A stretch of 64,000 nt of DNA, taken from positions 39,502-103,501 of the forward strand of contig NZ_QQRU01000002.1 of NCBI RefSeq assembly GCF_003428885.1, written 5' to 3'. Below, piece after piece: positions 10,121 through 20,062 of the stretch; position 1 is the first letter of the stretch; each line of letters begins with the position of its first letter. Origin of the DNA: Streptococcus sp. LQJ-218 (GTDB lineage Bacteria; Bacillota; Bacilli; Lactobacillales; Streptococcaceae). The notes below the pieces were generated by a model. It was not told the DNA's origin. It made no database searches and worked only from the letters and a program-made list of their open reading frames with translations. The translations under genes were made by a program, and so were the position numbers.

Positions 10121-10477
10121 TTAGAATTTCAATCCGTTCTCACGAGCTGCATCAGCCAAAGCTTTCACACGTCCGTGATATAGATATCCACCGCGGTCGA
10201 ACACCACTTCTGAAATACCTTTAGCGTTTGCACGTTCTGCAACGAGTTTACCGACAGCAACGGCTTGTTCAGTTTTAGTTCCTTTTGAAACTTCTTTATC
10301 AAGAGTTGAAGCACTTGCGAGCGTTACACCCGCTACGTCATCAATCACTTGAGCGTAGATGCCTATATTAGAACGGAATATGTTCAAACGTGGGCGATCA
10401 GCAGTTCCAGAGAGTTTTCCGCGAACGCGACGGTGGCGTTTTTGGCGGAGTTTGTTTTTATCTGGTTTTGAAATCAC
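10121..10477 (-). CDS. rplR: 50S ribosomal protein L18
   Basis: 118 aa, binds 5S rRNA with L5. The likely start is a GTG giving [20 protein letters not shown], preceded by AGAGGTG; the 13 extra codons upstream in frame have no homology with L18. Ends [10 protein letters not shown]. Confidence 0.93.
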   Translation of the reverse strand: MISKPDKNKLRQKRHRRVRGKLSGTADRPRLNIFRSNIGIYAQVIDDVAGVTLASASTLDKEVSKGTKTEQAVAVGKLVAERANAKGISEVVFDRGGYLYHGRVKALADAARENGLKF

Positions 10478-10560
10478 AGTTTTCACCTCTTTAGTTTTAA
10501 ATCGTGTGCTATGCACAAAGTTGGAAAATAGGTTGGTGGTTGAGAATCAACCACTCAACA

Positions 10561-11097
10561 TTATTTACCTGTTTTACCTTCTTTACGGCGAACGAATTCA
10601 CCAACGTAACGGATACCTTTACCTTTATATGGTTCTGGTGAACGAAGGCTACGTACGTAAGCAGCTGTTTGACCAACTACTTCTTTTGAAATTCCACTAA
10701 CAACGATTGTTGTTGGGTTTGGAAGTTCAAAAGTAATTCCTTCTGGAGCTTCAACTTCGTCTGGATGTGATTTACCAACAGCCAAAACAAGTTTAGATCC
10801 TTGAAGTTGTGCACGGTAACCAACCCCGCGCATTTCAAGTTCTTTCTTGAATCCTTCTGATACACCAATAACCATGTTGTTCAAAAGGGCACGAGTAGTC
10901 CCATGGATAGTTTTCATTTCTTTTGAATCGTTTGGACGGTGAAGAGTTACTTCAGTACCTTCCACACGGATTTCAATATTTTTTGAGAACTCACGAGTAA
11001 GTTCTCCTTTAGGTCCTTTTACAGTTACAACGTTGTCATTGTTAGTGAGTTCAACACCAGCAGGCAACACGATAACTTTATTACCAATACGTGACAT
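10561..11097 (-). CDS. rplF: 50S ribosomal protein L6
   Basis: 178 aa; starts [20 protein letters not shown] and ends with the conserved [19 protein letters not shown], the second of its two repeated domains. Near the GTPase-associated centre. Confidence 0.97.
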   Translation of the reverse strand: MSRIGNKVIVLPAGVELTNNDNVVTVKGPKGELTREFSKNIEIRVEGTEVTLHRPNDSKEMKTIHGTTRALLNNMVIGVSEGFKKELEMRGVGYRAQLQGSKLVLAVGKSHPDEVEAPEGITFELPNPTTIVVSGISKEVVGQTAAYVRSLRSPEPYKGKGIRYVGEFVRRKEGKTGK

Positions 11098-11187
11098 GTT
11101 TATTTTCTCCTGTTAAATTGTCAGGCCAGAACGGCCAGTTTTCACGGGGTTCAATCGATTTCTCGATTTAAAGGAACATTTAGGTTT

Positions 11188-11273
11188 CAATTTCAAAGTG
11201 AATCTAGGCATCGTCTCGCAGGCATAACTTTGGGTTAGGCAAGAGACGATAACGAAGAGTCACAAAGAAATTG
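11188..11273. other. Long imperfect hairpin between rpsH and rplF
   Basis: In the 187-bp spacer, CAATTTCAAAGTGA and CATCGTCTC pair with GAGACGATA and GTCACAAAGAAATTG across a loop of about 20 nt. No T-run. Probably an RNA processing or stability structure inside the operon. Confidence 0.55.
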
Positions 11274-11284
11274 GGAGCTAAATA

Positions 11285-11683
11285 TTACCAAACGTAAGCG
11301 ATAACCTCACCACCAACATTCTTTTGGCGAGCTTCTTTATCAGTAAGCAAACCTTCAGATGTTGAAAGGATAGCAATTCCAAGACCGTTAAGTACTTTTG
11401 GAAGATCTTCACGTTTTTTGTAAACACGAAGTCCTGGTTTAGAAACGCGTTTCAAGTTAGTGATAACTCGTTCACCGTTTGCTCCGTATTTAAGAAATAC
11501 ACGGATGATGCCTTGTTTATCATCTTCGATGATTTCTACGTTCTTAACAAAACCTTCGCGTTTAAGGATTTCAGCAATCCCTTTTTTGATGTTTGATGCA
11601 GGTACTTCAAGTACTTCGTGTTTAGCTTGGTTAGCATTACGAATACGAGTTAGGAAGTCTGCGATTGGGTCAGTCATAACCAT
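11285..11683 (-). CDS. rpsH: 30S ribosomal protein S8
   Basis: 132 aa; [20 protein letters not shown] at the start and the S8 signature [20 protein letters not shown] at the end. S8 is the known translational repressor of the spc operon in other bacteria. Two ATGs two codons apart are possible starts. Confidence 0.97.
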   Translation of the reverse strand: MVMTDPIADFLTRIRNANQAKHEVLEVPASNIKKGIAEILKREGFVKNVEIIEDDKQGIIRVFLKYGANGERVITNLKRVSKPGLRVYKKREDLPKVLNGLGIAILSTSEGLLTDKEARQKNVGGEVIAYVW

Positions 11684-11798
11684 TTTATTTTTCTCCTCTT
11701 ACTAGTAGTTTGCAAGTTGCACTTGCTAGTTAATGATTGAGCTGGGCTCAGATAGTATTGACACATTCAAACAAGATAATCTCATTTGAACACGAGCT

Positions 11799-11874
11799 AC
11801 AACCTGGGCAAAAAAGATAGATTTGTCTTGGAGCATCGCTCCTGCACCAAATCTCCTATTTTTGCTGGGGTTGT
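11799..11874. other. Long hairpin between rpsN and rpsH
   Basis: Arms ACAACC...GCAAAAAAGATAGATTTG and CAAATCTCCTATTTTTGC...GGTTGT pair over about 24 bp, with an inner GGAGCATCGCTCC stem. It fills most of the 214-bp spacer. No T-run; likely a processing or stability structure. Confidence 0.6.
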
Positions 11875-11895
11875 TACGCTCTTTGTATCATGATA

Positions 11896-12081
11896 TTACC
11901 AAGATGCTTTTGTTACACCAGGGATTTTTCCTTTGTAAGCTAATTCACGGAAGCAAATACGGCAAAGTTTGAATTTGCGGTAAACTGAATGTGGACGACC
12001 ACATCTTTCACAACGAGTATAAGCTTGAGTAGAGAACTTCGCTGGACGTTTGTTCTTAGCAATCATTGATTTTTTAGCCAT
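11896..12081 (-). CDS. rpsN: 30S ribosomal protein S14, zinc-binding (type Z)
   Basis: 61-aa short S14 with two zinc knuckle pairs, CERC (24-27) and CRIC (40-43). Starts [16 protein letters not shown]. The zinc-free paralogue used in zinc starvation is not in this window. 17 bp after rplE. Confidence 0.97.
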   Translation of the reverse strand: MAKKSMIAKNKRPAKFSTQAYTRCERCGRPHSVYRKFKLCRICFRELAYKGKIPGVTKASW

Positions 12082-12098
12082 TAAATTTACCTCCTATA

Positions 12099-12641
12099 TT
12101 ATTTTGCAAAAGGCATTCCAAGCCCTGTAAGCAATGCACGTGACTCTTCGTCAGTGTTAGCAGTTGTTACGATAACGATGTCAAGACCACGAGTTTTGTC
12201 AACGTCATCGAAGTTGATTTCTGGGAAAATCAATTGTTCTTTCACACCAAGTGTGTAGTTTCCGCGTCCATCAAATGATTTTGTTGGAACACCATGGAAG
12301 TCACGTACACGTGGAAGTGAAACTGAAACCAATTTATCCAAGAATTCGTACATACGTTCACCACGAAGGGTAACTTTTGCACCGATCGCAACACCTTCAC
12401 GAAGACGGAAGCCGGCGATTGATTTTTTAGCTTTAGTGATAAGTGGTTTTTGACCTGAGATAAGTGCCAATTCTTCAGCAGCTTTTTCAAGGCTTTTAGC
12501 GTTTGATACAGCTTCACCAACACCCATGTTCAAAACGATCTTATCTACTTTAGGCACAGCCATCACTGATGAGTAGTTGAATTGTTCTGTCAAAGAAGGA
12601 ACTACTTCATTAAGATATTTTTCTTTTAAACGATTTGCCAT
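12099..12641 (-). CDS. rplE: 50S ribosomal protein L5
   Basis: 180 aa; signature [20 protein letters not shown] near residue 31 and [18 protein letters not shown] near 125. Binds 5S rRNA and contacts S13 and P-site tRNA. Confidence 0.97.
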   Translation of the reverse strand: MANRLKEKYLNEVVPSLTEQFNYSSVMAVPKVDKIVLNMGVGEAVSNAKSLEKAAEELALISGQKPLITKAKKSIAGFRLREGVAIGAKVTLRGERMYEFLDKLVSVSLPRVRDFHGVPTKSFDGRGNYTLGVKEQLIFPEINFDDVDKTRGLDIVIVTTANTDEESRALLTGLGMPFAK

Positions 12642-12664
12642 TATACTTCTCCTTTCCTTCGTGA

Positions 12665-12970
12665 TTAATCAAGCACTTCGCCTGATTTTTTGTTGTAGCG
12701 AACTTTTTTACCGTCTACAAATTTGTAACCAACACGACCAGCTACTCCATTTTTGTCCAAAACTTGAACGTTTGATACGTGGATAGCTGCTTCTTTCTCG
12801 ATGATACCACCTTGAGGAAGCTCGTTAGTTGGACGTTGGTGTTTCTTAACGATGTTAACACCTTCAACGATAACTTTGTTTACTTTTGGAAGGGCAGTAA
12901 GGACAACAGCTTCTGTTCCCTTATCTTTACCAGCGATTACGCGAACTTTGTCGCCTTTTTTTACAAACAT
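12665..12970 (-). CDS. rplX: 50S ribosomal protein L24
   Basis: 101 aa; N-terminal KOW motif ([20 protein letters not shown]). Assembly initiator of the large subunit. The 184-bp spacer upstream holds hairpins and a decayed BOX. Confidence 0.97.
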
Positions 12971-13009
12971 TAGGTTTCTCCTTGATTTTTTCTTACGCCC
13001 ATAAGGGCA

Positions 13010-13029
13010 CCCTAGCTCAAAGCTAGGGG
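13010..13029. other. Hairpin between rplN and rplX
   Basis: 8-bp perfect stem CCCTAGCT / AGCTAGGG with a tiny loop, next to a smaller GCCC/GGGC stem at 12997-13008. In the rplN-rplX spacer, no T-run. Confidence 0.55.
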
Positions 13030-13048
13030 ACTAGTTTGTTTGTTTTTT

Positions 13049-13151
13049 ACTCTGCGAAAATCAAAGCAATTCTTCGTCAGTTTCAACTCACCTAACTTAA
13101 GTTATGCTTTTGTCTCACTTCCTAAACTTGTTTTAATTTTCATTGAGCAAT
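13049..13151. repeat. Degenerate BOX element inside the S10-spc operon
   Basis: Ends TACTCTGCGAAAATCAAAG and TTTTCATTGAGCAAT correspond to the BOX ends TACTCTTCGAAAATC and TTTTCATTGAGTAT; the 70-bp interior (TTCGTCAG, CTTCCTAAACTTGTTTT) is only partly recognisable. It fills the rplN-rplX spacer. Confidence 0.55.
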
Positions 13152-13154
13152 CAA

Positions 13155-13523
13155 TTAAAGTACTTCTGGAGCAAGTGACACAATCTTCATGAAGCCACCT
13201 TCACGCAATTCACGTGCAACTGGTCCAAAGATACGTGTTCCGCGAGGAGTTTTGTCGTCACGGATGATAACTGCTGCGTTTTCGTCAAATTTGATGTATG
13301 AACCATCAGCACGACGAGCACCTGATTTAGTACGAACGATAACTGCTTTAACAACGTCACCTTTTTTAACTGCACCACCAGGAGTAGCTTGTTTTACAGA
13401 TGCCACGATAACATCACCGATGTTTGCAAATTTACGTCCTGAACCACCAAGAACTTTGATAGTCAAGATTTCGCGAGCACCGCTGTTGTCTGCGACTTTC
13501 AAACGAGTTTCTGTTTGAATCAT
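13155..13523 (-). CDS. rplN: 50S ribosomal protein L14
   Basis: 122 aa; [19 protein letters not shown] at the start, and the L14 signature around [15 protein letters not shown]. At the subunit interface. Ends [11 protein letters not shown]. Confidence 0.97.
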   Translation of the reverse strand: MIQTETRLKVADNSGAREILTIKVLGGSGRKFANIGDVIVASVKQATPGGAVKKGDVVKAVIVRTKSGARRADGSYIKFDENAAVIIRDDKTPRGTRIFGPVARELREGGFMKIVSLAPEVL

Positions 13524-13548
13524 TTCAGTTTTCTCCTTTCAGGTTTGA

Positions 13549-13809
13549 TTAGATGATGACCGCTTCTTCAACAACTTCTACAAGACGGAAACGTTTTGTA
13601 GCTGAAAGCGGGCGAGTTTCCATGATACGTACGATATCGCCTTCTTTGGCAACATTATTTTCATCATGAGCTTTATATTTTTTAGAGTAGTTAATACGTT
13701 TACCATAGACTGGGTGGTTACGTTTTGTTTCAACTACAACTGTGATTGTCTTGTCCATTTTGTCAGATACAACACGTCCAACAAGAACTTTACGATTATT
13801 GCGTTCCAT
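13549..13809 (-). CDS. rpsQ: 30S ribosomal protein S17
   Basis: 86-aa OB-fold protein; [20 protein letters not shown] and [19 protein letters not shown] are typical. 24 bp after rpmC. Confidence 0.97.
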
Positions 13810-13833
13810 TGAAATTTCTCCTTCCCTAGTCTA

Positions 13834-14040
13834 TTATTTCGCTTCAGATTGAACTGTTTTGATACGAGCGATTTGTTTTTTAACTTCTTTCAAGCGAGCT
13901 GTTTGTTCCAATTGACCAGTAGCAGCTTGGAAACGAAGTTCAAACAATTCTTTTTTCAATTCGTTTTCGCGCTTCGCGAGTTCTTCTTGAGAAAGACCAC
14001 GAAGTTCTTTAACAAATTCTTTTACTTCATTAAGTTTCAT
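13834..14040 (-). CDS. rpmC: 50S ribosomal protein L29
   Basis: 68-aa helical protein, [20 protein letters not shown], with the signature [18 protein letters not shown]. Docks near the exit tunnel. Confidence 0.97.
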
Positions 14041-14049
14041 GCCTTCTCC

Positions 14050-14463
14050 TTATTCTGCTTCACGTTTTACGAATTTACATTTAACTGGCAATTTGTGGCT
14101 AGCAAGACGAAGCGCTTCGCGTGCAACCTCTTCAGATACACCAGCGATTTCGAACATCACTTTACCACGTTTAACTGGTGCTACCCAACCTTCAGGTGCC
14201 CCTTTACCAGATCCCATACGCACACCGATAGCTTTAGCAGTGTATGATTTGTGTGGGAAGATCTTAATCCAAACTTTACCACCACGTTTCATGTAACGAG
14301 TCATGGCAATACGAGCAGCCTCGATTTGGCGGTTAGTGATCCAGTGGCTTGTTGTAGCTTGAAGACCGTATTCACCGAATGCTACTTCTTTACCACCTTT
14401 TGCTTCACCGCGCATTTTCCCACGGAATTCACGACGGTGTTTAACACGTTTAGGTACTAACAT
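14050..14463 (-). CDS. rplP: 50S ribosomal protein L16
   Basis: 137 aa; [19 protein letters not shown] and the segment [20 protein letters not shown] are diagnostic. It positions the A-site tRNA elbow. 3 bp after rpsC. Confidence 0.97.
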   Translation of the reverse strand: MLVPKRVKHRREFRGKMRGEAKGGKEVAFGEYGLQATTSHWITNRQIEAARIAMTRYMKRGGKVWIKIFPHKSYTAKAIGVRMGSGKGAPEGWVAPVKRGKVMFEIAGVSEEVAREALRLASHKLPVKCKFVKREAE

Positions 14464-14466
14464 TGG

Positions 14467-15120
14467 TTATTTACCTCCTTTAGTGTTTTTACGAGCTGGA
14501 AGAACTTCACCACGGTAAATCCATACTTTAACACCAAGTTTACCGTATGTAGTGTCTGCTTCTTCCCAAGCATAATCGATATCTGCACGAAGTGTGTGAA
14601 GTGGAACAGTTCCTTCAGAGTATCCTTCAGCACGGGCGATATCTGCACCGTTCAAACGACCTGATACTTGAGTTTTGATTCCTTTAGCTCCAGCACGCAT
14701 TGCACGTTGGATTGCTTGTTTTTGTGCACGACGGAAAGCAACACGTTGCTCCAATTGACGAGCAATTCCTTCACCAACTAGGTGAGCATCCAAATCAGGT
14801 TGTTTGATTTCGATGATGTTGATGTGTACTTGTTTTCCAGTCAATTTGTTAAGTTTAGCACGAAGTGCATCAACGTTAGCACCACCTTTACCGATAACCA
14901 TACCTGGTTTAGCAGTGTGAAGTGAAACGTTAACTTTATTTACTGCGCGTTCGATTTCAATATTTGAAACTGCTGCGTCAGCAAGTTCTTTTTGAACGAA
15001 TTTACGGATTGCAAGATCTTCATGAAGGTAATCCGCGTATTCTTTTTCAGCATACCATTTGGCATCCCAATCACGGATGATGCCGACACGCATACCAATT
15101 GGATGTACTTTTTGACCCAC
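14467..15120 (-). CDS. rpsC: 30S ribosomal protein S3
   Basis: 217 aa; KH domain with [18 protein letters not shown] near 74 and the C-terminal domain with [19 protein letters not shown]. Lines the mRNA entry. Confidence 0.97.
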   Translation of the reverse strand: MGQKVHPIGMRVGIIRDWDAKWYAEKEYADYLHEDLAIRKFVQKELADAAVSNIEIERAVNKVNVSLHTAKPGMVIGKGGANVDALRAKLNKLTGKQVHINIIEIKQPDLDAHLVGEGIARQLEQRVAFRRAQKQAIQRAMRAGAKGIKTQVSGRLNGADIARAEGYSEGTVPLHTLRADIDYAWEEADTTYGKLGVKVWIYRGEVLPARKNTKGGK

Positions 15121-15132
15121 GATTTTACCTCC

Positions 15133-15477
15133 TTATTTTTCTGCAACAGCTACAGTGATGTGAGCTGTACGTTTGTTGATTGGCGAAGCTGAACCTTTCG
15201 CACGTGGACGAAAACGTTTCATAGTTGGTCCTTCGTTTGCGAATGCTTCAGATACTACCAAGTTAGCTTTATCCAAACCAAAGTTGTTTTCAGCGTTAGC
15301 TACAGCTGAGTTCAAAACTTTCAAGATGATTTCAGCAGCTTTGTTTGGAGTGAATGTCAAGATTGCGATTGCATCGGCTACGCTTTTACCACGGATGTTA
15401 TCAAGAACAAGACGTGATTTACGAGGTGAAACACGTACTGTACGAGCCATTGCTTTAGCTGAAGTAATTTCTGCCAT
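15133..15477 (-). CDS. rplV: 50S ribosomal protein L22
   Basis: 114 aa; extended hairpin loop reaching the exit tunnel, [20 protein letters not shown], where macrolide-resistance changes occur in streptococci. The loop looks standard here. Confidence 0.97.
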   Translation of the reverse strand: MAEITSAKAMARTVRVSPRKSRLVLDNIRGKSVADAIAILTFTPNKAAEIILKVLNSAVANAENNFGLDKANLVVSEAFANEGPTMKRFRPRAKGSASPINKRTAHITVAVAEK

Positions 15478-15488
15478 TTATGTTCTCC

Positions 15489-15770
15489 TTATTTTCTACG
15501 TGTTTTCTTGTCGTCTGCAGCGTGACCTTTGTAAGTACGAGTTGGTGCAAATTCACCAAGTTTGTGACCTACCATATCTTCTTGGATGTAAACAGGTACG
15601 TGTTTACGTCCGTCATAAACTGCGATAGTGTAACCAATGAAACTTGGGAAAATCGTTGAACGACGTGACCAAGTTTTAATAACTTTTTTCTTTTCGTCAT
15701 TAGCTTGAGCTTCAACTTTTTTCATCAAATGCTCATCGACGAAAGGTCCTTTTTTAAGACTGCGTCCCAT
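15489..15770 (-). CDS. rpsS: 30S ribosomal protein S19
   Basis: 93 aa; [20 protein letters not shown], and [17 protein letters not shown] near the end. Head of the small subunit, next to S13. Confidence 0.97.
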
Positions 15771-15873
15771 TTTTATGTTTTCTCCTTTAAATATTGTACC
15801 ACAACGGCTTGCGCTCCTATGGAGCGCTACCGAGCTGGCGGATTTACTAGTTGCTTAAGCAACTAATTTAATA

Positions 15874-16707
15874 TTATTTCTCGTTGCGACGACGAACGAT
15901 AAGTTTGTCAGATTTCGCTTTCTTGTTACGAGTTTTAAGACCAAGAGCAGGTTTGCCCCATGGAGTAGATGGTGCTTTACGACCAACTGGTGCTTTACCT
16001 TCACCACCACCGTGTGGGTGATCGTTAGGGTTCATTACAGAACCACGAACTGTTGGGCGGATACCTTTCCAACGGTTACGTCCTGCTTTACCAAGGTTTA
16101 CAAGCCCATGTTGTTCGTTTCCGACAACACCAACTGTAGCACGACAAGTTCCAAGAATCATACGAACTTCACCTGATTGAAGACGAACAAGAACGTATTT
16201 ACCTTCAGAACCCAATACTTGAGCAGATGCTCCAGCAGCACGTACCAATTCACCACCACGACCTGGTTTCAACTCGATGTTGTGAATCAAAGTACCAACT
16301 GGAATGTTAGCAAGTGGAAGAGCGTTTCCGACTTTGATATCTGCCTCTGGCCCTGAAACGATACGTTGACCTACTTCAAGACCTTTTGGAGCGATGATGT
16401 ATGCTTTCACACCGTCAGTGTAGTGTACAAGAGCGATGTTTGCAGAACGGTTTGGATCGTACTCGATTGTTTTAACAACTGCTTCAACGTTGTCTTTGTT
16501 ACGTTTGAAGTCAACCAAACGGTAGAAACGTTTGTGTCCACCACCTTGGTGACGAACAGTGATACGACCGTTGTTGTTACGACCAGCCTTGCTCTTCAAT
16601 GCAACAAGCAATGATTTTTCAGGAGTGCTTGTTGTGATTTCAGCGAAATCCAAAGAAGTCATATTACGGCGACCGTTTGTTGTTGGTTTATAAACACGAA
16701 TTCCCAC
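15874..16707 (-). CDS. rplB: 50S ribosomal protein L2
   Basis: 277 aa; the C-terminal [14 protein letters not shown] carries the conserved histidine near the peptidyl-transferase centre. OB-fold plus SH3-like domains. A 103-bp spacer with a small inverted repeat separates it from rpsS. Confidence 0.97.
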   Translation of the reverse strand: MGIRVYKPTTNGRRNMTSLDFAEITTSTPEKSLLVALKSKAGRNNNGRITVRHQGGGHKRFYRLVDFKRNKDNVEAVVKTIEYDPNRSANIALVHYTDGVKAYIIAPKGLEVGQRIVSGPEADIKVGNALPLANIPVGTLIHNIELKPGRGGELVRAAGASAQVLGSEGKYVLVRLQSGEVRMILGTCRATVGVVGNEQHGLVNLGKAGRNRWKGIRPTVRGSVMNPNDHPHGGGEGKAPVGRKAPSTPWGKPALGLKTRNKKAKSDKLIVRRRNEK

Positions 16708-16724
16708 GATATTTCCTCCTTAGA

Positions 16725-17021
16725 TTATTCAGCTTCAGCAGCGAACAACTCGATTGCTTTTGAATCAGCTGTAAGTGTGATGATAGCTTTTTTAGTTTTG
16801 TTTGTAAAACCAGTGTAACGTCCAACACGTTTAGCTTTAGGTTTTACGTTGATTGTGTTAACATTTGCAACTTTAACACCTTCGAAAGCAGCTTCAACAG
16901 CTTGCTTGATCAAAAGTTTGTGTGCACGAGTGTCAACTTCAAATACATATTTTCCTGCTTCAAGTTGAGCCATTGAGCTTTCAGTGATGACAGGTTTTTT
17001 GATAACATCATACAAATTCAT
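16725..17021 (-). CDS. rplW: 50S ribosomal protein L23
   Basis: 98 aa; [19 protein letters not shown] at the start. At the exit tunnel rim, docking site for trigger factor and SRP. Its start overlaps the rplD stop by one base. Confidence 0.97.
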
Positions 17022-17644
17022 TATGCAAGAACCTCCTCGATTTTAGAGATAGCTGCTTGAGTAACAAGAAGTTTGTCACTATTTGCGATGTCAAGAACAC
17101 TTGCAGTTGTAGCAGTCGCAACTTTCACGTTCGGAAGGTTACGAGCTGAAAGAGCTGCGAATTCGTTTCCTTCTTCAAGAATAACAAGGACTTTAGAATC
17201 GATGCTCAAAGCTGCAAGAACTTTTGCAAATTCAGCAGTTTTTGGAGCTGTAAATTCAAGAGAATCAACGGCTACAAATTTGTTTTCAGCAACTTTTTCA
17301 GAGTAGACTGATTTAAGAGCTAGGCGACGAACTTTTTGTGGAAGTTTGTAGCCGTATGAACGTGGAGTTGGTCCGAAGACAACACCACCACCACGCCATT
17401 GTGGTGAGCGGATAGAACCTTGACGAGCACGTCCAGTTCCTTTTTGACGCCATGGTTTGCGTCCGCCACCTGAAACGGCTGAACGGTTTTTAACAGCGTG
17501 AGTTCCTTGACGAAGGCTAGCACGTTGGCTGATGATGACATCAAACACAACAGATTGGTTTGGTTCAATACCAAAGATTGCATCGTTAAGAACAACTTCG
17601 CCCGCTTGTTTACCAGTTTGGTCGAATAATGTTACATTTGCCAT
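17021..17644 (-). CDS. rplD: 50S ribosomal protein L4
   Basis: 207 aa; the tunnel loop contains [18 protein letters not shown], standard for macrolide-sensitive strains. In E. coli L4 also represses the S10 operon. Ends SKIEEVLA. Confidence 0.97.
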
Positions 17645-17668
17645 TTTGACTGTATTCCCCTTTCCTTA

Positions 17669-18295
17669 TTATTTACCAGCTTTAACTGCTGATTTGATAG
17701 TGATAAGAGATTTCTTAGCACCTGGTACGTTACCTTTGATAAGGATAACGTTCTTTTCTGGAACAACTTGTACAACTTCAAGGTTTTGAATTGTTACGCG
17801 GTCGCCACCCATACGTCCTGCAAGGTTTTTACCTTTGAATACGCGGTTAGGTGCAACAGGTCCCATAGAACCTGGACGACGGTGGTAACGAGAACCGTGA
17901 GCCATAGGTCCACGTGATTGTCCGTGGCGTTTGATAACACCTTGGAAACCTTTACCTTTAGAAGTACCAGTTACGTCAACAACATCTCCAGCTGCGAAAG
18001 TTTCAACTGTGATTTCAGCACCAACTTCCAAGCCTTCAACGTTTTTGAATTCACGAGTGAAGCGCTTAGGAGCCGTGTTAGCTTTTGCTACATGTCCTTT
18101 AGCAGGTTTGTTGCTCAATACTTCGCGTTTGTCATCGAAACCAACTTGGATAGCGTTGTATCCGTCTGTTTCAACAGTTTTAACTTGAAGGACAACGTTT
18201 GGAGTTGCTTCAATAACTGTTACAGGGATCAATTCGCCAGCTTTAGTGAAGATTTGAGTCATTCCCACTTTTTTCCCTAAGATTCCTTTTGTCAT
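17669..18295 (-). CDS. rplC: 50S ribosomal protein L3
   Basis: 208 aa; [20 protein letters not shown] at the start and the conserved loop [19 protein letters not shown], which approaches the peptidyl-transferase centre. Confidence 0.97.
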   Translation of the reverse strand: MTKGILGKKVGMTQIFTKAGELIPVTVIEATPNVVLQVKTVETDGYNAIQVGFDDKREVLSNKPAKGHVAKANTAPKRFTREFKNVEGLEVGAEITVETFAAGDVVDVTGTSKGKGFQGVIKRHGQSRGPMAHGSRYHRRPGSMGPVAPNRVFKGKNLAGRMGGDRVTIQNLEVVQVVPEKNVILIKGNVPGAKKSLITIKSAVKAGK

Positions 18296-18383
18296 GAGAA
18301 AATAGTTCCTTTTCTATAGTTTTTATTCAAAAAGTTTTTAACGAGCGTTTTTCATGCTCAAGTCTAAGATACAAAGGGCGTCA

Positions 18384-18475
18384 AACTCAAAGTGAAAAGA
18401 GGAAACAGACACAAGGAAGTTTATCTTTTTTCACACCGAGTTTGGCCGGTGTTCAATTAAATTGAAACACCAGCC
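18384..18475. other. Two adjacent hairpins between rpsJ and rplC
   Basis: In the 201-bp spacer: 18384-18443 pairs AAACTC...GTGAAAAGAG with CTTTTTTCAC...GAGTTT, and 18444-18475 forms GGCCGGTGTTCAATT / AATTGAAACACCAGCC (one mismatch). Neither has a T-run. They may control how much of the transcript continues past rpsJ, or be processing sites. Confidence 0.55.
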
Positions 18476-18496
18476 TCTGCTCTTTTATATTTTAGA

Positions 18497-18805
18497 TTAA
18501 AGTTTGATTTCTACGTTTACACCACTTGGAAGATCCAATTTCATCAAAGCATCAACTGTTTTTTGAGTTGGGTTAACGATATCAATCAAACGTTTGTGTG
18601 TACGCATTTCAAATTGTTCGCGAGAGTCTTTGTATTTGTGAGTCGCACGAATGATTGTGTAGAGGCTACGTTCAGTTGGAAGTGGGATTGGACCCGCAAC
18701 TTGTGCACCTGTACGAGTAGCTGATTCTACGATTTTTGCAGCCGCTGTGTCAAGCGTACGGTGTTCGTAAGCTTTCAAACGGAAACGGATTTTTTTGTTT
18801 GCCAT
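18497..18805 (-). CDS. rpsJ: 30S ribosomal protein S10
   Basis: 102 aa; [19 protein letters not shown] and the segment [15 protein letters not shown] are diagnostic. First gene of the super-operon; also the NusE partner in antitermination. RBS AAAGGAGAAAA before the ATG. Confidence 0.97.
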   Translation of the reverse strand: MANKKIRFRLKAYEHRTLDTAAAKIVESATRTGAQVAGPIPLPTERSLYTIIRATHKYKDSREQFEMRTHKRLIDIVNPTQKTVDALMKLDLPSGVNVEIKL

Positions 18806-18942
18806 CTTTTTTCTCCTTTTCGTCTATTTAAGATAATAGGCTAGCTCCACAAGAAAACCGACGCGGTGTTGCGTGGCAATGCAACCGAGCGTGTCGCAAC
18901 CTCTTGCCTCAAAGCTAAGGCTGTAATTTACAGCACCATAAT
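18806..18942 (-). other. Structured 5' leader of the S10 operon
   Basis: About 130 nt between the promoter and rpsJ. Visible pairings: GCTGTAA / TTACAGC right after the start site; TAGCT / AGCTA and CAAGA / TCTTG as an outer stem; and GGTTGCG / CGCAACACC inside it. No T-run before the RBS, so control would act by blocking translation or by protein binding. Whether it binds a ribosomal protein such as L4 is not shown. Confidence 0.5.
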
Positions 18943-18971
18943 AGAATAACACAAAGCCACTGCGATTGCAA
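18943..18971 (-). promoter_or_regulatory. S10 operon promoter
   Basis: On the minus strand TTGCAA, 17-bp spacer, TATTCT, with TGT before the -10. It would start the transcript of about 14.9 kb that ends near 3.91 kb. Confidence 0.8.
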
Positions 18972-19032
18972 GGGATTTGACAGGTTTTTTTTATTTTTTT
19001 AGATGAAACTGTTTTCTTTTTTGTCAGGGTAT

Positions 19033-19650
19033 TTATTTAACTATTTTTATAGAAGAAAGTTGTTCTCTCTTCACCTGTTCATAACTTTCTTTCCCGTCAT
19101 TGAGCTTGTCCCAAATCACTACTTGCGCACTTTGGAGTGATTTTTGCACATCGATGATGCGTTGATTTGACGAACCTCGAAACTGGAGCATGAGATTGCG
19201 CTTAGTTCGATCATACCGTCCATCGACAAGAATGTCAATAAGTGACAAGAGTTCCAGTTTATCTGGAGTTTCCAGCATCATTTCTTCCCAAGTATAGCCC
19301 GTCCAGGACCAGATGTCTTTGTCTGGCAATTCCTTCCGGATACGTTTCACGAGTGGCAAGAGAATGCCCGTATTGAGAAAGGGTTCCCCTCCCAGTAAGG
19401 TTAACCCCTGAACATAAGGCTGGGCAAGATCTGCCATGATCTGTTCTTCTAATTCTGCTGTATAGGGAATGCCAGCATTAAAAGACCAAGTCGCAACATT
19501 ATAACATCCCTCGCAATGAAACATGCAACCTGATACATAGAGAGAGTTACGCACGCCTTCTCCATCTACAAAGTTAAAAGCCTTATAGTCAATGATACGG
19601 CCTTGACTGAGCTCCTCGCTTTTCCATTCTTGTGGTTTTGGATTATTCAT
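19033..19650 (-). CDS. nrdG: Anaerobic ribonucleotide reductase activating enzyme (radical SAM)
   Basis: 205 aa. Uses a 4Fe-4S cluster and S-adenosylmethionine to form the glycyl radical on NrdD. The cluster motif CMFHCEGC (C-x3-C-x2-C) is near residue 42; GGEPFLN near 93 is the SAM-binding GGE motif. The ATG overlaps the end of the acetyltransferase remnant by 8 bp. It works with nrdD, two genes upstream in the same direction. Confidence 0.95.
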   Translation of the reverse strand: MNNPKPQEWKSEELSQGRIIDYKAFNFVDGEGVRNSLYVSGCMFHCEGCYNVATWSFNAGIPYTAELEEQIMADLAQPYVQGLTLLGGEPFLNTGILLPLVKRIRKELPDKDIWSWTGYTWEEMMLETPDKLELLSLIDILVDGRYDRTKRNLMLQFRGSSNQRIIDVQKSLQSAQVVIWDKLNDGKESYEQVKREQLSSIKIVK

Positions 19651-19873
19651 TTGCTACCTCTATCCAATAACGCTCGACTCCATTACGAACATCCTCAAGG
19701 AGCCCACCATTTGCTAAAAGGACTCCTTTGCTAGCAGGATTATTCACGCTACAGGTCACAAGAGCTCGCTTGATGTTCTTTTTCTTAGCAACTTGCAAAC
19801 CCTGACGAAGTGTTTCTTTCATCATCTCTAAAACAGATTCTTAATCTGCCAAACTTGGTCTACGTAATTTCAT
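19643..19873 (-). pseudogene. GNAT acetyltransferase, deleted and interrupted
   Basis: The original ATG (19871-19873) opens MKLRRPSLAD and then reads TAA, followed in the same frame by ESVLEMM and directly by KETLRQGLQVAKKKNIKRAL, the acetyl-CoA-side helix and C-terminal strand of a GNAT enzyme. A full GNAT protein has about 160-170 residues, so roughly 100 internal residues are gone. The surviving 60-codon frame starting at 19825 probably gives no active enzyme. The gene normally sits between nrdD and nrdG; it has lost its catalytic core here while nrdG, which overlaps it, is intact. Confidence 0.8.
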
Positions 19874-19910
19874 TTTCACCTCACCCTATAAGAAAAGCGA
19901 GAGAACCCCC

Positions 19911-20051
19911 TCACTTTTTCTTATTCTTATTTAAAAATTGTTCTTTGAGGTTGAGCAAACGTTCTTTCTTACCTGCTCCCCCCTTAGAGTGCTTCTCGTG
20001 ATAACGGGCCACTTGAGCGCGCCCCTTATCGTCTAATTGATATTTTCCCAT
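19911..20051 (-). CDS. Small basic conserved protein of the nrdD locus
   Basis: 46 aa, MGKYQLDDKGRAQVARYHEK to NKNKKK, strongly basic and lysine-rich. Found between nrdD and the acetyltransferase/nrdG in streptococci. No function known; no membrane segment. RBS AGAAAG upstream of the ATG, 11 bp after nrdD. Position in the operon suggests it is expressed together with the anaerobic reductase. Confidence 0.75.
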   Translation of the reverse strand: MGKYQLDDKGRAQVARYHEKHSKGGAGKKERLLNLKEQFLNKNKKK

Positions 20052-20062
20052 TTTACTTCTTT

